The notes beneath the pieces were generated by a model. That model ran no database searches and was not told the origin of the DNA. It saw only the letters and a list, made by a program, of their open reading frames with translations. A program made the position numbers and the translations under genes. Shown piece after piece: positions 1 to 12,700 of a DNA stretch of 64,000 nt. The stretch comes from Isoetes taiwanensis (taxonomy: Eukaryota; Streptophyta; Lycopodiopsida; Isoetales; Isoetaceae): contig JAJEKV010000159.1 in NCBI GenBank assembly GCA_021234155.1, forward strand, positions 1,013,971 to 1,077,970. Reading direction: 5' to 3'. Position 1 is the first letter of the stretch. The number at the start of each line of letters is the position of its first letter.

Positions 1-229
1 TGTTTCAGATCTGCGCAAAGATAGATGTGTAGGGATAGAAAACAAGGATTTAAGAGATCATTTCTTCTTCAGCTACAGAAAAAAGTAAGGGGGACATTTT
101 TTTTTGAAAGGTTTAGGAAAAAAAAAACCCTCTTCTTCTCAATCAAGCCTTAACTATTAGAATGCATTTGAGTAGAAGTAAAGATTCAATTTAGATCTGA
201 CAGAAAGAACAGGGGAGCAGGATATTTAC
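1..229 (-). other. Intron 1 of the GH9 gene (partial)
   Basis: This stretch follows the exon 1 donor (GTAAATATC on the minus strand) and reaches the window edge with no acceptor that I can assign. It holds short A and T runs and no coding signal. Confidence 0.55.
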
Positions 230-461
230 ATTTCTGGATAGAGAAGAAACGCAGGGCAAGCTTCAAGGGCGCTGCATATCTGGTAACGCTGTCATAACCT
301 TCCGGATAAGCATTGACATCAGGAGCTATGGAGCTGTGGGATCCTTTCGATTTTTGCTTGTGATGCATAGATGTGAGAACTATTGCAGATATTGCAACAG
401 CGGCAATGGCCAATGTAAGAAGCCACCAGTGCCATGCCTTGGCGTGTTTTGCCCAACCCAT
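230..461 (-). CDS. GH9 membrane-anchored endo-beta-1,4-glucanase, exon 1 (partial gene)
   Basis: The exon starts at ATG 461-459 and reads into a GT donor at 229-228. The predicted protein has a short cytoplasmic N-terminus (MGWAKHAKAWHWW), one hydrophobic anchor (LLTLAIAAVAISAIVL), a basic linker, and then YAAPLKLALRFFSIQK. That last stretch matches the start of the catalytic domain in plant GH9 enzymes of the endoglucanase 2/10 type (consensus YADALKLALQFFDIQKSGKL). Splicing after AAA-T would let the next exon complete the expected Ser of QKSG. These enzymes are anchored in the secretory or plasma membrane and cut non-crystalline beta-1,4-glucan during wall synthesis. The remaining exons lie left of the window. 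No lesion is visible. The identity rests on recalled family sequence, so the subclass is less certain than the family. Confidence 0.72.
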
Positions 462-1244
462 TGCCGGAACTCCAAGCTCAAGCTTGAGGAATGAAGAAAA
501 TGTGGATCAACAGGGCTTTAGCCCAATATAACAAATCAGTACAAGTATTATTCCGGTCTTTTTAGCAATGCATTACAGGATAATCTCGCTGGAGCAGAAA
601 GAATGTGGATTAAGTAAGAGGAGTTTGAGGCCAAAACTAGGCTGCAAATCACAACTTCTTAGCAATCCAAAACCAGCATAAGAATCTGGATTTTTGGCCC
701 AACAAGAGACTGCTAAATCACATGGGCGGAGTTATTTCCAGATCCTTTTTGTTGATTTGGGCTGTTGCATAAACATAAAGCTGCCATAATTTGTGCTGCA
801 GCTGTTAGATAGGTAATAAGGTAAGCAAAGGATTCAAATCGGGCCAACGGCCCATGGCTTCTCCAATAAGATGGGATGGATGCTTTAATGACCATGGCCC
901 ATGTCCTTCAAAAAGCCTACCCCAGTGGTGTTGCGCATTCATTTTACATTTCCTTTTAACCCCCTAGACACTTGAAACATTACAAAGTGTTCTATGCTTA
1001 AAACCATAAATTGCCATACCCAAGGTGGCACATTCCACGCCTCGTTCGTGAAAGTTGCCATGGGTATTGCAAGTTCATTGCCTCGTTCGTGAAAGTGGCC
1101 ATATTATAAAGTTGATGGGGAAGGAACGCACTTCAGCCATGTACAGTAGTGGGGGCAGAACCCATCTGGGTGTGACCTCCCCTAGACGTTAAAATACCAT
1201 CATATCATCCCTTTATAGTTTGTCATCCCGTTCTTCAAGCCCAA
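462..1244. other. Upstream region of the GH9 gene with a short direct repeat
   Basis: There is no supported gene. For the minus-strand GH9 gene this is the 5' leader and promoter side. A 22-bp motif (GCCTCGTTCGTGAAAGT then TGCCA or GGCCA) occurs twice, at 1039-1060 and 1080-1101. The tandemly repeated block begins at 1245, only about 0.8 kb from the GH9 start codon, so any upstream elements further away were displaced by it. Confidence 0.5.
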
Positions 1245-2559
1245 TGCACAATCGGTTAAATAGATGTTTCTTTGCTTACACCTCATCTTGCAGATGGACC
1301 TTCGCTGCTCATTCATACTGCATTGACCACAATCCAAAAATGTTATTTTAGTACTATCTTCTCATCAAGTCGTCAAGCCTCGCATGCGTTCAAAATTATA
1401 TTCAAACTTGCAAATGAGAGATAAAGGATCCAATGAACATACATTTTGTCAATGTAGTGTCTTCGAATTTTAAACTATTTAAATATATCATCTATATAAG
1501 GAAGGAAGGAAGGAAGTATATTTTAACGTCCACGGAGGTCAACTGGCCTATGAGACGGTAAGATTAGATCATATTTCTAAGTTCGAAGAAGCTAATCTTA
1601 GGTGATAAAGAGGCCAATAATGTCTCATCTCTGGCTCTTGTCCATCACCCATTGTATCTCATAAGTGCATGTCTTTAAATTATTTGCCAAAGGGATGGCT
1701 ACAATGCCCATGCAACTTTGATCATGTGGCTCAGATTAGAAAAACTTTGTGGGGCTCAAAGGAACAGGTATTGAGGCACTACCAATTGCCCGAGCAATTG
1801 TTGGAATAATAGCGTTGGTTGAGGATTTGGAGTTGGACTTTAAGTTGCCCTCTTGTAATCTCATATCATTTTCATGTTTATCATATTTGTTTATTAACAA
1901 GCTTATTACTGCTAAGGTTCTTTCCCTTGAAAACTCCTCGTGGCGGGCTTTTTTTAGTCCGGATAGTAATTGGCTGGTTGTTCTTTGTTTATTTAATGTT
2001 TTGGATCCCATGGACCATCTAATCTCTGTGGATGATAAAATATGATTCAACTGAATTCAATCCAATTCATTAATGGGCGATGTGTCATGATGCTAATGGT
2101 GGTGTTGTTGTCATGAATATGTAGCATATAAGTTGGGGGTTAAAAGGGAATTTGATTTGCACGTATAAATGACCATATCCAAAATCATAGACCATACCAT
2201 TAAAGCCATTGAGTTGGTTGCTATGAGAAAGAAAAAAAAACATATAAAGAGAAAGATCATGTTAGCTTGTTGGTTGTACTGATCAAAGCCTTCTTTTAAA
2301 ACATTGAATCATTTTTGTTGTAGATTCAAGTCTCGGTATTTCAAATTCAAAAATCATACGCATATTTGTATTTCTTATTTCAAGTTCATAGGTGGCGGCC
2401 CAGATCAAAAATGACTATAGTCAAAACGAAATGCAGACACCCATGCTCTAACCAGGTAGTCCAACGCACACTTTGTTTAGGATATATGCAATATATTGGG
2501 TTCCTATTCTAGTTAGGTTGATTGTAGGTTCACCGGATGGTTGTTGCCTAATGTTGTAG
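1245..2559. other. Left part of the tandem unit, content unidentified
   Basis: The stretch is repeated at 18785-20110 and 30273-31560. Open frames of about 100 codons exist on both strands around 1736-2050, but the copy in unit 3 breaks them and neither strand shows a motif I recognise. There is a (GGAA)n microsatellite near 1500-1517. I see no terminal repeats and would not call it a gene. Confidence 0.5.
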
Positions 2560-3044
2560 CTCAGTAGCTTCATGGTTGTACTTGTTGGGTCTGAACTTGG
2601 GTTAGCAATGTTTTGATATCACTAGCGTTAAATGAGATATATATTGAAAATGTTACAAGCATATATGTGACACATTGTACGTTGTAGGTTAAGAATCCTA
2701 TTTCTTGGAGGAGACTTATGTATGGAACCATGTACTTGACTCCAAGAGCAAGAATTAGCAAGGCTTTTTGAACCTGTTTCAAATCTTCCCAAGTGGCAAG
2801 GGATATCACTAACCCCCATACTTCCACTTCATATAAAAGAAGTGATCCCACCAAAACCCTGAACAAGGGTGCATGATGGGATACTGTCCAAGTGCGCGCA
2901 CTCATATCTCCTCTGCTCATGATGTCAACTGCTTTGTTCAAGGATTCTGACGAGCAGTTTTGTCCATAAAAGACTGATCATAATTGTATAATTAAAAGGA
3001 TAATTTTGGTCCCCTACTTTATATATTGGAACTACTCTATTGAT
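2560..3044 (-). pseudogene. LINE reverse transcriptase relic, distal part (unit 1)
   Basis: Read on the minus strand, this encodes the reverse-transcriptase core strip RVVPIYKVGDQNYPFNY with TIMIS, then, after an internal deletion, the C-terminal strip LFRVLVGSLLLYEVEVWG and WEDLKQVQKALL. These match LINE ORF2 proteins of land plants (NR..P.YK.GD...NYRTIMI, and the later LLYG.E.WG element). The first half of the same relic lies at 12979-13205, because the 9.93-kb transposon inserted between them. Frameshifts are present. Parallel copies are at 20110-20920 and 31570-32260. Confidence 0.7.
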
Positions 3045-3066
3045 GGGTAAAAGCACGCTGTGGTGT
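3045..3066 (+). repeat. Left terminal inverted repeat of the Sola-like transposon
   Basis: 22 bp beginning GGGTAAAAGCACGCTGTGG, identical in inverse to 12957-12978. Beyond this the ends share only scattered subterminal motifs, such as AAAATGTGGCGT (left near 3097, right near 12927) and CACCAC-TTTGTGGTA. Confidence 0.9.
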
Positions 3067-3394
3067 TCCAATTCGGCTGTCCCCCCTGTCCCCCCAAAAT
3101 GTGGCGTTGCATCCACCACTTTTGTGGTATGAAAGTATAATTATGGCACCGCTCAGCTGCCGGTATTTAAGAATAGAGTCCCAATTTGTGGGGGAAATTC
3201 TAATTTCAAAAACTAAAATTCAAATTCAAATTCCTATTCTTTGGCCCCTTCCTGTTCTTTGCCTGCGTCCTGTTCTTTGGCCCTCCCTGCTGCAAGCTCC
3301 AATCCATTGTGGATATGGATGTCAATGAGGTAATCTGTACACAAACCCGGCATTTTGAGATGGGAGAAAACGAAGAAGAACCAAGGAACAAGAA

Positions 3395-6300
3395 ATGTTG
3401 AAGAAAAGACGCGAGGAGGAAAAGAAGAAAAAGAAAAATTGGAGCTTGCGGAATTGGCGAAGGATCCGGTTCATCAAGAAGTGCAAAAGCGATGCCAGTA
3501 TTGTCCTTAGTTTGCTAATGTCTTTCCATAAACAGACCAAAAGAATGGAGGATAGCACGAAGAAAGAAATTTTACTTGATTTTTTGAGGGATAAAACATT
3601 GGAAAAAGTTCATAGGTGAAGAATTAAAAGATTTGGAAGCCAAGAGCATCGTTATAAGGAGCCTCACGGGACTCCATGCGGTATCAAACTCTCTACCGGC
3701 AATGCGCCTAGCGACCAAGAATAGCTGCCTTGCAATGTTCGTACCATGCCGTGCAGGTCTGAAACAAGTGACAAAATCAGCCCGGTGAGATCTTGGAAAG
3801 GTATTAGGTGTTCACCCAAGAAAACACGCAAAAGGCAAAGAAAAGAGGGAAGAGATCGATTACAATGGTGGGAAATGGGTTTCTTACAAGAGGGCTAAAA
3901 GATTGATGCAATTTCGGATGAACATATAGAAAAGATTCAAAAATTTTGGATTGAGAACACCAGAGTGTCTCCTAACACAAAGGATGTTAGAACTAGAAGA
4001 TTGGAGAGAAATGTAAGAGAAGAACATGTTGCCCACTATCTGGAGGAATCACAGGTTAGTTTATTTCTGTTAATCATGTTTTCTTAGTTATGGTGCTTAG
4101 TATGGTGGTGCATGTGGTGGTTATTGGTTATTGTGATTGTCTTGTCTTGTATGCGACATGTGAATTGTGTGTAGTTGACTCTAGTCCGAAATGCAATATT
4201 TAATGTTTGGAATATTATTAGAACATGCCGAATTGAGTACTCCTTTCTTTGGTGTGTGTATGCAGTCTAAAAATATTTGAGCTATAACTAAGCGATCACG
4301 AGATACAAATTTTTGTTGAATAAAGACAATCGATTCAAGCCTGACTCTGTTGGAAAGTATGATATATTAAAAAAAGGATCTTACAAAATTTGGCTTTACA
4401 AAATTTGGCTTTCCATTGAAAGCTCTGTACCCGAGAACTAAATTTACATGCATGATTTCCTAAGCAACAGGAAATGCTGGTATGAGTGGCTCGAGAACTG
4501 GTGCATCAAAATTATTGTTTTTACGCACTAAAGCATCTAAGCTTTCTGCTGTCATCCGAGAATTTAACGGGATGAGGTTTGCGGTGCTTCTGCATCCCCG
4601 GTGGTAAGTACGCCAATTCGCCGGTAAAATCCGTTGTTGCAGAAGTCGAGGCGGACAAGTGGATGAGAACAAATATACCGGTGCCCTTGCGGAAACATGT
4701 AACATAAGCTCATGAACTTGTCTAAGAGCTCTCTTCTGTCAATCGACTCCAAGCATAGCCATTGAAGGCCCGACATCGGTCATTTGTATGCCTTTAGGTT
4801 GGATTCGAAATCAGCAAAGAAGGTGGATTTAGGCATATCCACCTTGAGAGATTTATCCACGAGCCTTGTTTAACATGTGCGAATGCCCTCCTCGGTCACC
4901 CTACAATAGTCGTAGTGATCTCGAACATGGATCCTACCATGTTGCGGAATGAACTTCTTCGATTTGGTACGAATTGGGAATGAAACGCCAAAAATCGGGG
5001 GCGTAGGAGCGAGGATTTAGGACCCGGATCCTTTTCTAATGATTAGAAGAGGAATGTAATTATTATCGGGGTGTACAATTTCAGAAGTGTTTATGAGAGC
5101 GAGGCTAGGCAGATTTTTTATGTCAGACGAAATAGGATAAAAGTGATGTGATGTGATGTGTGTGATGGTGTGGTGATGGTGTGGTGTGGTGTGGTGTGGT
5201 GTGGTGTGGTGTGGTGTGGTGTGGTGTGTTGCGTTATGTCCATGGTGTCATGTGGGTGTGTGCATGTTAATGTATGATCCGGAGAATCTCCCCCTCACCC
5301 CACCACACCCCATCTATCCCACCACCATAGACTACCACCACATCTTTGCGACCACCACATTACCACCACATGCACACACATCCCACCACATCCCACGCCA
5401 CACCCCTCCACCACCACCACCACATCACACCACAATCCACAACACCACACCACCACCACTACCCCCCCCCCACCACACTCCACCACCACCACACTCCACC
5501 ACACCACCACGACCACCACACCCCACCACCACACTCCACCACACCACATCATAGCACCACACACCACTACACACACCACCACCCCCACCCCACCACCACC
5601 CCACCACCACACCACACACCACACCACCACACCCCACCACCACCCCCCACCACCACACCCCCCCACCACCACCACCACCACCCACCCACCCCCCACCACC
5701 ACCACCACCACCCCCACCACCCCCCCCCACCACCACCATCCCCACCACCACCACCCCACCACCACTCCTCCACACTCCACCATTTGGTGTATGGTGTGTG
5801 GTGAATAGTATGGTGTGTGGTGGGTGGGGTGTGGTGTGTGGTATATGTACACAAACACTAAGGTGCTCGTGCAGTGAATATGATGAGTGTGGGGCATGGT
5901 ATGGTGCATGGTTTGGTGTGGTATACACATCCTAACGGTTTAGTGTTCATTTCATGCAGATGCTATTGTTCAAGAGGTTTACGGACCAACATCAGAAATT
6001 AAGATTAGATCTTGAGCTTTTGAGAAGCTAAAACCCTGGTTTGTTGTGAAATTGAAGGACTTCAATAGTTCTTTGTTGCATTCAAGCGTGAGGATGCAAA
6101 TGCTAGTGGATGGACTCAATGGGATGAGAACCAAACATCAGAAGAATTGCACTTGCACTGCGATGTTTGTAGATCACATGAACTTGGTCAATGCACGGGG
6201 CACACCAGCATAAAATTGCAAGTACTGAGGAAGCTTGTGGAGATCTATATTGTGTCCAAAGAGTGAGTTAGATGAGTTTCACAAGAAGGCGTGCATCCTT

Positions 6301-7848
6301 GGAAATTGTGGAGTCGTGTGGAATCAAGAAGTTTCAGACTGTCCCATGGAAGGAAGTGGCGGTAGGAAAGTGAAATGGGAGTACATTGACTATGAAAAAG
6401 ACAGCGTCTCGAGTTCTGGTAGGAGGCCCGACTCATCGATTACAATGAGGCGAGAACCCAAGAGCTTACGGATAAAGCTGAAAGAAGCGTCTAAAAATCT
6501 TTCCCTTTGCATAATTTCAGGTACCAATGGCGGGCAAAAGCGGTTTAAGGAGCTTACGGAGAATCTCGGCGGATGCATGTCTCGGTAGTGGATTTTGCGA
6601 GAGAACTATACATTCAAGGAACAAGAGGAGGTGCGGTCGATCTTATTTGGGTCAATAAACAGATTACCATTTTGGTTCAAATAACATATCGGTATGACTT
6701 CGGTGGCGGATGAGATTATCAAGGAAACACATTACTATGTATCGGATGATAGGGAACCACGATACTTTGTTAGGTGCAACAACGCTTCATGAAGCACCAC
6801 AAATATCACGGAGGCGAGAAAGGAAGGGTTCCAAAGAGACATTATGTGTTTTCGGATGGTGCGACATCTCAATTCAAGGCTTCTAGACCATTTTACTTTG
6901 TGGCTAGGTACACAAGCGACGATGTCTATATGATGTGGAATTTTTTTGGTTCTAACCACGGGAAAGGTGAACACGATGGCAAAAGCTCTTTGAGTTGAAG
7001 AGATGGTTAAGACAAGCGCAATTAAAATCTGGTGACATAAAATTGGGTAATGCTCATGAAGTGGTAGAAGTTCCCGAAGAGATGTTTACTTGTGGAACAT
7101 CAGGAGTGGATGAACACATCACGAAACCGATAAGAGGAAGAATATAAAAAGGTTCTTTTGGGAAGTCAAGGTGGAGGATATAGATAGAAAGAAAGCATGG
7201 GGTGCGAGAAAGGATTTTGGACACTAGGCGGATCCATTGTGTACATGCATTCAATCCACGAATCTCCATTGCGGTTGCTGCGAGGGAACTTTCATGCTAC
7301 TGCGACTCTCTTGCTTGGATGGCATGTGGGGCGGTTGTGTGAACAAGCACTACGTTGATGATTGGAAACTTCAAGTTATTGTACCATCCTCCAATGTGCA
7401 TCTTTGACATTGAGGACCGTAAATCAGCAGGTCCTTGTTCTCCTCAATCCACGATGTTAGCGAGAGGCACTTAGAGTTGGTGATAATTTTGCTGTTGTTG
7501 CTCGAAAGGGAATGATGAGGGTTCTGAATTTTGGATTCTGATGTGCACAAAACCAAAATGGATAGTGGAGAAAGACTTCCAACTCAATGGAACATGGTAC
7601 CTCGCCGGTGATAGTGTCATAGAAGGTATGTATTACAAGAAGGCGCCAAGATCAACCGTCGGCTATGATCTTTTGCGATAAAGGCGCCTTAGGCATAGTA
7701 TTCACAACACGGATCGTGCAATCGGACTTCACATGCCACCAACTAAGCGTCAAAAGCAGGGATTTGTATATAGAATTTGGATCCTTTAGATGAGGAGAAA
7801 ATTTTACAGAATTTACCCGAAGTTCTTTCTGATGATGATGAAATGTAA
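3395..7848 (+). pseudogene. Transposase gene of the Sola-like element (two or more exons, frameshifted)
   Basis: An upstream exon reads WVSYKRAK, then after a one-base shift ISDEHIEKIQKFWIENTRV and HVAHYLEESQ, up to a CAG/GTTAGT donor at 4054. A 1.9-kb intron ends at ...ATGCAG (5956-5959). The gene then continues with FEKLKPWFVVKLKDF, GLNGMRTKHQKNCTC, CPKSELDEFHKKACILG (6250-6300) and the first acidic motif VVDFA followed by ENYTFKEQEEV. Next come FSDGATSQFKASRPFYF and WNFFGSNHGKGEHDGKSS (6850-6990), a Cys-rich end (HCGCC, C...W.GCVNKHYVDDW), and a stop after LSDDDEM at 7846-7848. The order agrees with a full-length transposase. At least five frame changes break it, some at CAG/CTG sites, so some may be base-calling errors. 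Confidence 0.65.
5145..5935. repeat. (TGG/CCA)n satellite array inside the transposase intron
   Basis: About 0.8 kb of GGTGTGGTG, CCACCACAC and CCCCACCACC units. The strand bias flips: TGG-rich at 5145-5230, CCA-rich at 5290-5780, TGG-rich again at 5780-5930. Long open frames here are only low-complexity His/Pro/Thr or Gly/Val/Trp translations. The array lies wholly inside the intron 4055-5959. Confidence 0.85.
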
Positions 7849-9716
7849 AACCATTCTGTAGTTTTCAGAACTCATGTGAAGTTTTGTGCTTCAGCTGTGA
7901 AAATGAGTTTGTCTTGATTTCTTTTGAAGATTTGAATTCTTACGAAACACTTGATTCCTTTGTTTGTGAGATGAATTGAATATGAATTTTCATTGAAATG
8001 AATCGAGGTTACAATAACAATTATGTACATAAGAAAGATATCTGATTGATTTAAGTGCGAGGTGACTCATGCACCTACATACTTCCCAATACATATGTTC
8101 CCTCGGTTTCGGCTTTTGTTGCTTCTAATCTTAAAACTTCAAGCATGAACACTCTAACATCAACTAGATCACGGTGCGAAATGTCCACAACTGCGATTAA
8201 CCACACTTTGTCAATACTTGAGTTTGGTTTTCTGCTTTACATTTAAGTTGACTTACTAGATCGGGGCAACAATATATTCACTCCTTTTAAGTACCCCCTC
8301 ACAAATTTGTGCATAAGCGAACATCTGGCGGGGAATACATGAATGACCATCGGTTTGAAAGGCGTTACGGAAATTTTCACAACATCGAGGTTGTAAAGCT
8401 GAAATTATTGTGTCCAAGCAATTCGGGAACTGCACTCAAAGTTTGTTGTCATTGTGCCACAACGACAAAATGCAATGAGCAAGCACTAACCTCTCAATAT
8501 ATGCATACGCCATGCAAGCAGGAGCTATCAAAGTGATATATCACGGTTTATATCTGCATGCGAGACACGGCGTGGCTTACAATCAAAAAGCAGGTCGATG
8601 ATGTCCATCACAAGCGAGGCAAAAACATGTCTTGGCACTTATCGATTCACATGTTTCCTTATTGTTTTGTAACTATTTGTGTCCTTGGACAATGTCGAGT
8701 GAAAAAGAGGGTCAAAGAAATGAAAGGGATGGCTCATTCCTTGGAGAATCAAGTAGTATTCCATGTATGCGCAAACATATGCATATCATCGGCACAATCG
8801 ATGATCACAAATCGAGATGAAAGTATCACCTTGAGAAGAGGAGGATCAATTGATCATTGAACCCACTGCGTATCGGCTTCCAAAATTTTGATGTCGGTGG
8901 AGCTAATCACGGCGGTTTCGGTTCCACTCGGCACCACTTCGGATGTGTATTTGGCTTTAGATGTCGGGGGGCTGCCAAAGCTCTATCATCTCTAGTTCTA
9001 AACACACACACGAGAACATTTGCTCACAATCCATTCAAATATTTTAAATTGAAAAAGTACAACACATATCATAGAAATTCTTTTACTTATATTGACTTTC
9101 AAAGAGTTTTACAAGATTCATTTATGAAAATACTTGTCGAGCATTTTCATGCGATTCTTGCGACTCTTGAGAATCCCACATGTTCCACATTTGATGTTCC
9201 TTCACATAAAAGGCTGGCACACTTTACGCGGCCAAAGGTCCCTCCGACCATGGTTTGAGTTGCTCCAAAAGGAAATTGGAATCCAACTTTTGTCGGGGAG
9301 CAAAACTATTTGGACATATCATTGTGTTAATTTGGTTGGCGAGAACCCTTATATCTCTTTGTCATCTATCAACAATGTGTTTGTCACTGGTATCTCAAAA
9401 TTTCTGGTACACTTTGGACAGATCCTTAAGGAAAATTGGCTTATTAACCACTTTTAATTTTGTGTTGGTGCGGTCATCGATTCCAAATAAAAAGAAATGC
9501 GCCCTTATATTCTGCAACAACTTTCTCGTCAACAAGTCAACATTACTCTTAGCCATCTTTGGACCACAATGCAATCTCAAATTTTGAAAAACACCATTCT
9601 AAGAACTCCTGAAATCCGGGCACGGAAGCTGCGAACTTTTGATGGTTCAATTTACGGATGGTCACTTACGGCTCGGCCCGTCACGGGGATCCTCTCTTTC
9701 AAGTCATAAAACTTGC
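7849..9716. other. Central part of the Sola-like transposon, between the convergent genes
   Basis: Short broken frames occur on both strands. On the minus strand near 9190-9110 a strip CGTCGILKSRKNRMKMLDKY has a Cys-x2-Cys pair that could be the 3' part of the minus-strand gene. I cannot build a gene here. CAG and CTG are scarce while CGG-type strings are frequent. Confidence 0.4.
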
Positions 9717-12700
9717 CTAAAACCCCATTAAAATCGAACAAGGAGAATTTCGGTTAACCTCTTGTTTTTTGTTGGTTGAGGTTGTATTGGACTCGTTGAA
9801 GCGATCGCATCTTGTCGAGGATCGGGGTTTCTTTGTCAACTTCATCACTGCATCCGCATTTGGCTCATATTGACACCAAAACTTTTTACGGTGAAGGACC
9901 CGTCTGAGAATGAATCTCAAGGGAATTAATTTTCCCCCTAAATCAGATGCACTAGGAATCTCTTCGTCATGGCTTCGATTGCGGTAGCATTTATCTACGC
10001 AACATAATTGAAATGAGGAAGACCACGAGAAAAATACAAAAAAATAAATCATGTATGTGGCATCGGTACTTACTTGATGGTTGCATTGATTGACTATCAA
10101 ATTTCGTTTTGGAGTCTCCATGCGGTCGGTATTTGGGATTGACTTAGGAGTATCAAATGGGGTGAATTCTAGGTACAACAGGGAGGTATCTTGCGATCTC
10201 ATAAGCGATCGGCGTGGATAATTGTTGGATATCCTTGGTCTCAAATTTACGCAATTCTGCAAACACCTAAGTCGATGGACACTGTGACAACATCGGTAAA
10301 CATTAGTTAAGGCACTTGTTTGCGGCGAATCTATATTGTTTGCGGCCGAACAATATCAAGCTTTGGTGAGTTGACAACCATTCAAGAGGGTCACGCACCG
10401 GGCTTTTTACTCTCTTTTCGATGTTCTGTTTATATATATCTAAAGTGCCCCTAAAATGGCGGCGATCTCATCGGGGGCACTTTAGATACAATAAAGGACA
10501 AGCAAAAAGACTAAGCCAACCGGGATGGAAGAGACTAAAGCGGGATGAAAGAGACACGAGTACAAGCATCGAGACTTCCCAAACCTTGCTTTCACCCCTC
10601 TTTGGACTTACTTGTGTCTATTGGTTCTTGTGGTACCACTTTCGAACACCAAAAGCCAAAAGCCATGTCTCGGTCATAATGTGGCCTGGCTGGGGCTGCG
10701 GCGAGGTTCTAGAGTGTCACGCAAAACAAATTCAAAATCAATAGAGTCTTTAGGCGAGGGTTAGAATGATAATATTTACCTCAAATGGTGTGATAGACAT
10801 GGAATGTGATCTTGGTATTTGCATTACGCTATCTGGCGGCAACATTTTACCCTCCCATTTTGGACAGCGTCCACAAAATGGACAACCTTCATCACCCTCT
10901 TCTTACGCCTCGGGAAGCATTGGAAGTGCGAGGATCTAAAGGAGTGTCATGACCACTACATTTCGAGAAAAAATCTCAAATCTTTGCATTGAGGTAGCGG
11001 CTCCAGTGATAAGTCTTCACATGCCTTTAGCTCAATTTAGGTTTACGTTAATTCCTTATTTAATTGTTTCAGCCCGGGCAACCTTTGTACCATTTAGCTC
11101 TTCATCCTTTGGTTAAACACACCCGAACACCCTCTGCTTTGCTTTTCGGTTCTTTGTCATGATTGATTGCCAATTGTGCAAATCAGCTCTAATTTCGATG
11201 CTTTATGCTCCATCAACTCAATCTTTCTTTTGATATCATTTTTCCTATCCTCGTTTGCTTGCAATCGTTGCTTGCATCTATCAAACCTAGCTGATGTTGC
11301 AGCCAACCATTCCTTCACAAGTCGCCATAGTGCGCAAAACAAAACACTACGTATATGTCGACCTCCTAACATAGTAAGCCCGCGTCTTGATGGAAAACCA
11401 CAATCACACACCACACAACACAAGGTAGTCTCTACACACCACCACATACCACACACCACACAACGTCTGTTTGCACGGTACACACCACACAACAGGTGGT
11501 GGTGGTGGTGGTGGTGGTGGGTGGTGGTGGTGGTGGTGGTGGTGGTGGTGGTGGTGGTGGTGGTGGTGGTGGTGGTGGTGGTGGTGGTGGTGGTGGTGGT
11601 GGTGGTGGGTGGTGGTGGTGGTGGTGGTGTGTGGTGGTGGTGGTGGTGGTGGTGGTGTGGTGTGGTGTGGGGTGGTGGTGGTGGGGTGTGGTGTGGTGGT
11701 GGTGGGGTGTGGTGGTGGTGGATTGTGGTGTGGGACATGGTGGAGTGTGGTGGGTGGTGTGGTGTGGGTGGTGGTGGTGGGTGTGGTGGTGGTGGTGGAG
11801 TGTGGTGGTGGTGGTGGTGGTGGTGGTGGTGGTGGTGTGTGGTGGTGGTGTGTGGTGTGGGGTGTGGCGGTGGGAGATGGTAGAGTGTAGTGGTGGGAGA
11901 TGGTGGGGGGTGTGGTGTGGGACATGGTGGATGCCAACAACTCACCACCACCACACATACCTCATCTATCATTCGGCATCCATTGCACGAAATGCCCCAC
12001 GGATGGCATCATAGAGACACAACATGACAATACGACCAACATGATGCAAAATGGTAGTAGACATACCGATTCTTGAAGTGGATTTGATGTTACCTTTTAC
12101 GTGTTGATAGAAACAATCTAGATCAAGCTTGAGATTTTTTTTTTACATTTGTAACACAACTAATAATTGAACATACACGCAATGGCATGTTTTGGTCTCG
12201 AACATTGCTCTGCTTTTACTGTTTTGATTGTGAGTTCAGATTGAATGTGTGGTCTAGAGGAACTGATTTGGTTATTTCCCTATCATCTTCATCATCCTGT
12301 CACTTTTACTATTTTCCTCCTCGTCGGGTTGGATTTGCCTATGCTTTCTCTTGGGTCTAGAAGAAGCGGCCTCGGCTTTCTCATCGGTAGTTTTATAATA
12401 ATCCAAGAAGCTCTTCCAATTATGCCTCCCCTTTTTATATGCGGATAATAAGCCCCTTTGCCCGAGGTTCGGGAGCCATTCCACCCCATGTATGTGGCTT
12501 CCCTGTAATTCTTTTGTAAATTTGCATGAACTCTTTGTATTGTTCATTGCTTCAGATTCTTCAACTTTGTACAAGAAAACATATGCCTTAATTTTTTCGG
12601 TTTGAACAAAACATTTGGGGAAAATACACGTAGCTTGATTTATTTGGAACTCTGTCACCCCAAAGCTTCTTTAGATCTTCGTGGAGCACAATCTCTTGTT

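Noticed and set aside
1736-2050. A conserved protein of about 100 residues repeated at 19287-19601
   Set aside because: The frame is open on both strands only because two recent copies are nearly identical. The third copy (30770-31070) breaks it, and there is no motif.
5186-5930. Long open frames rich in His/Pro/Thr or Gly/Val/Trp on both strands
   Set aside because: They are translations of the TGG/CCA array in all frames, without any domain or start context.
5145-11955. The regular TGG/CCA blocks as a CRISPR-like or telomere-like array
   Set aside because: There are no unique spacers, the units are 3-9 bp, and plant telomere repeats (TTTAGGG) are absent.
11167-12014. Long Gly/Trp/Val and His/Thr frames
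   Set aside because: Same cause: the (TGG)n array. Only the 11157-11365 minus-strand end looks like real coding sequence.
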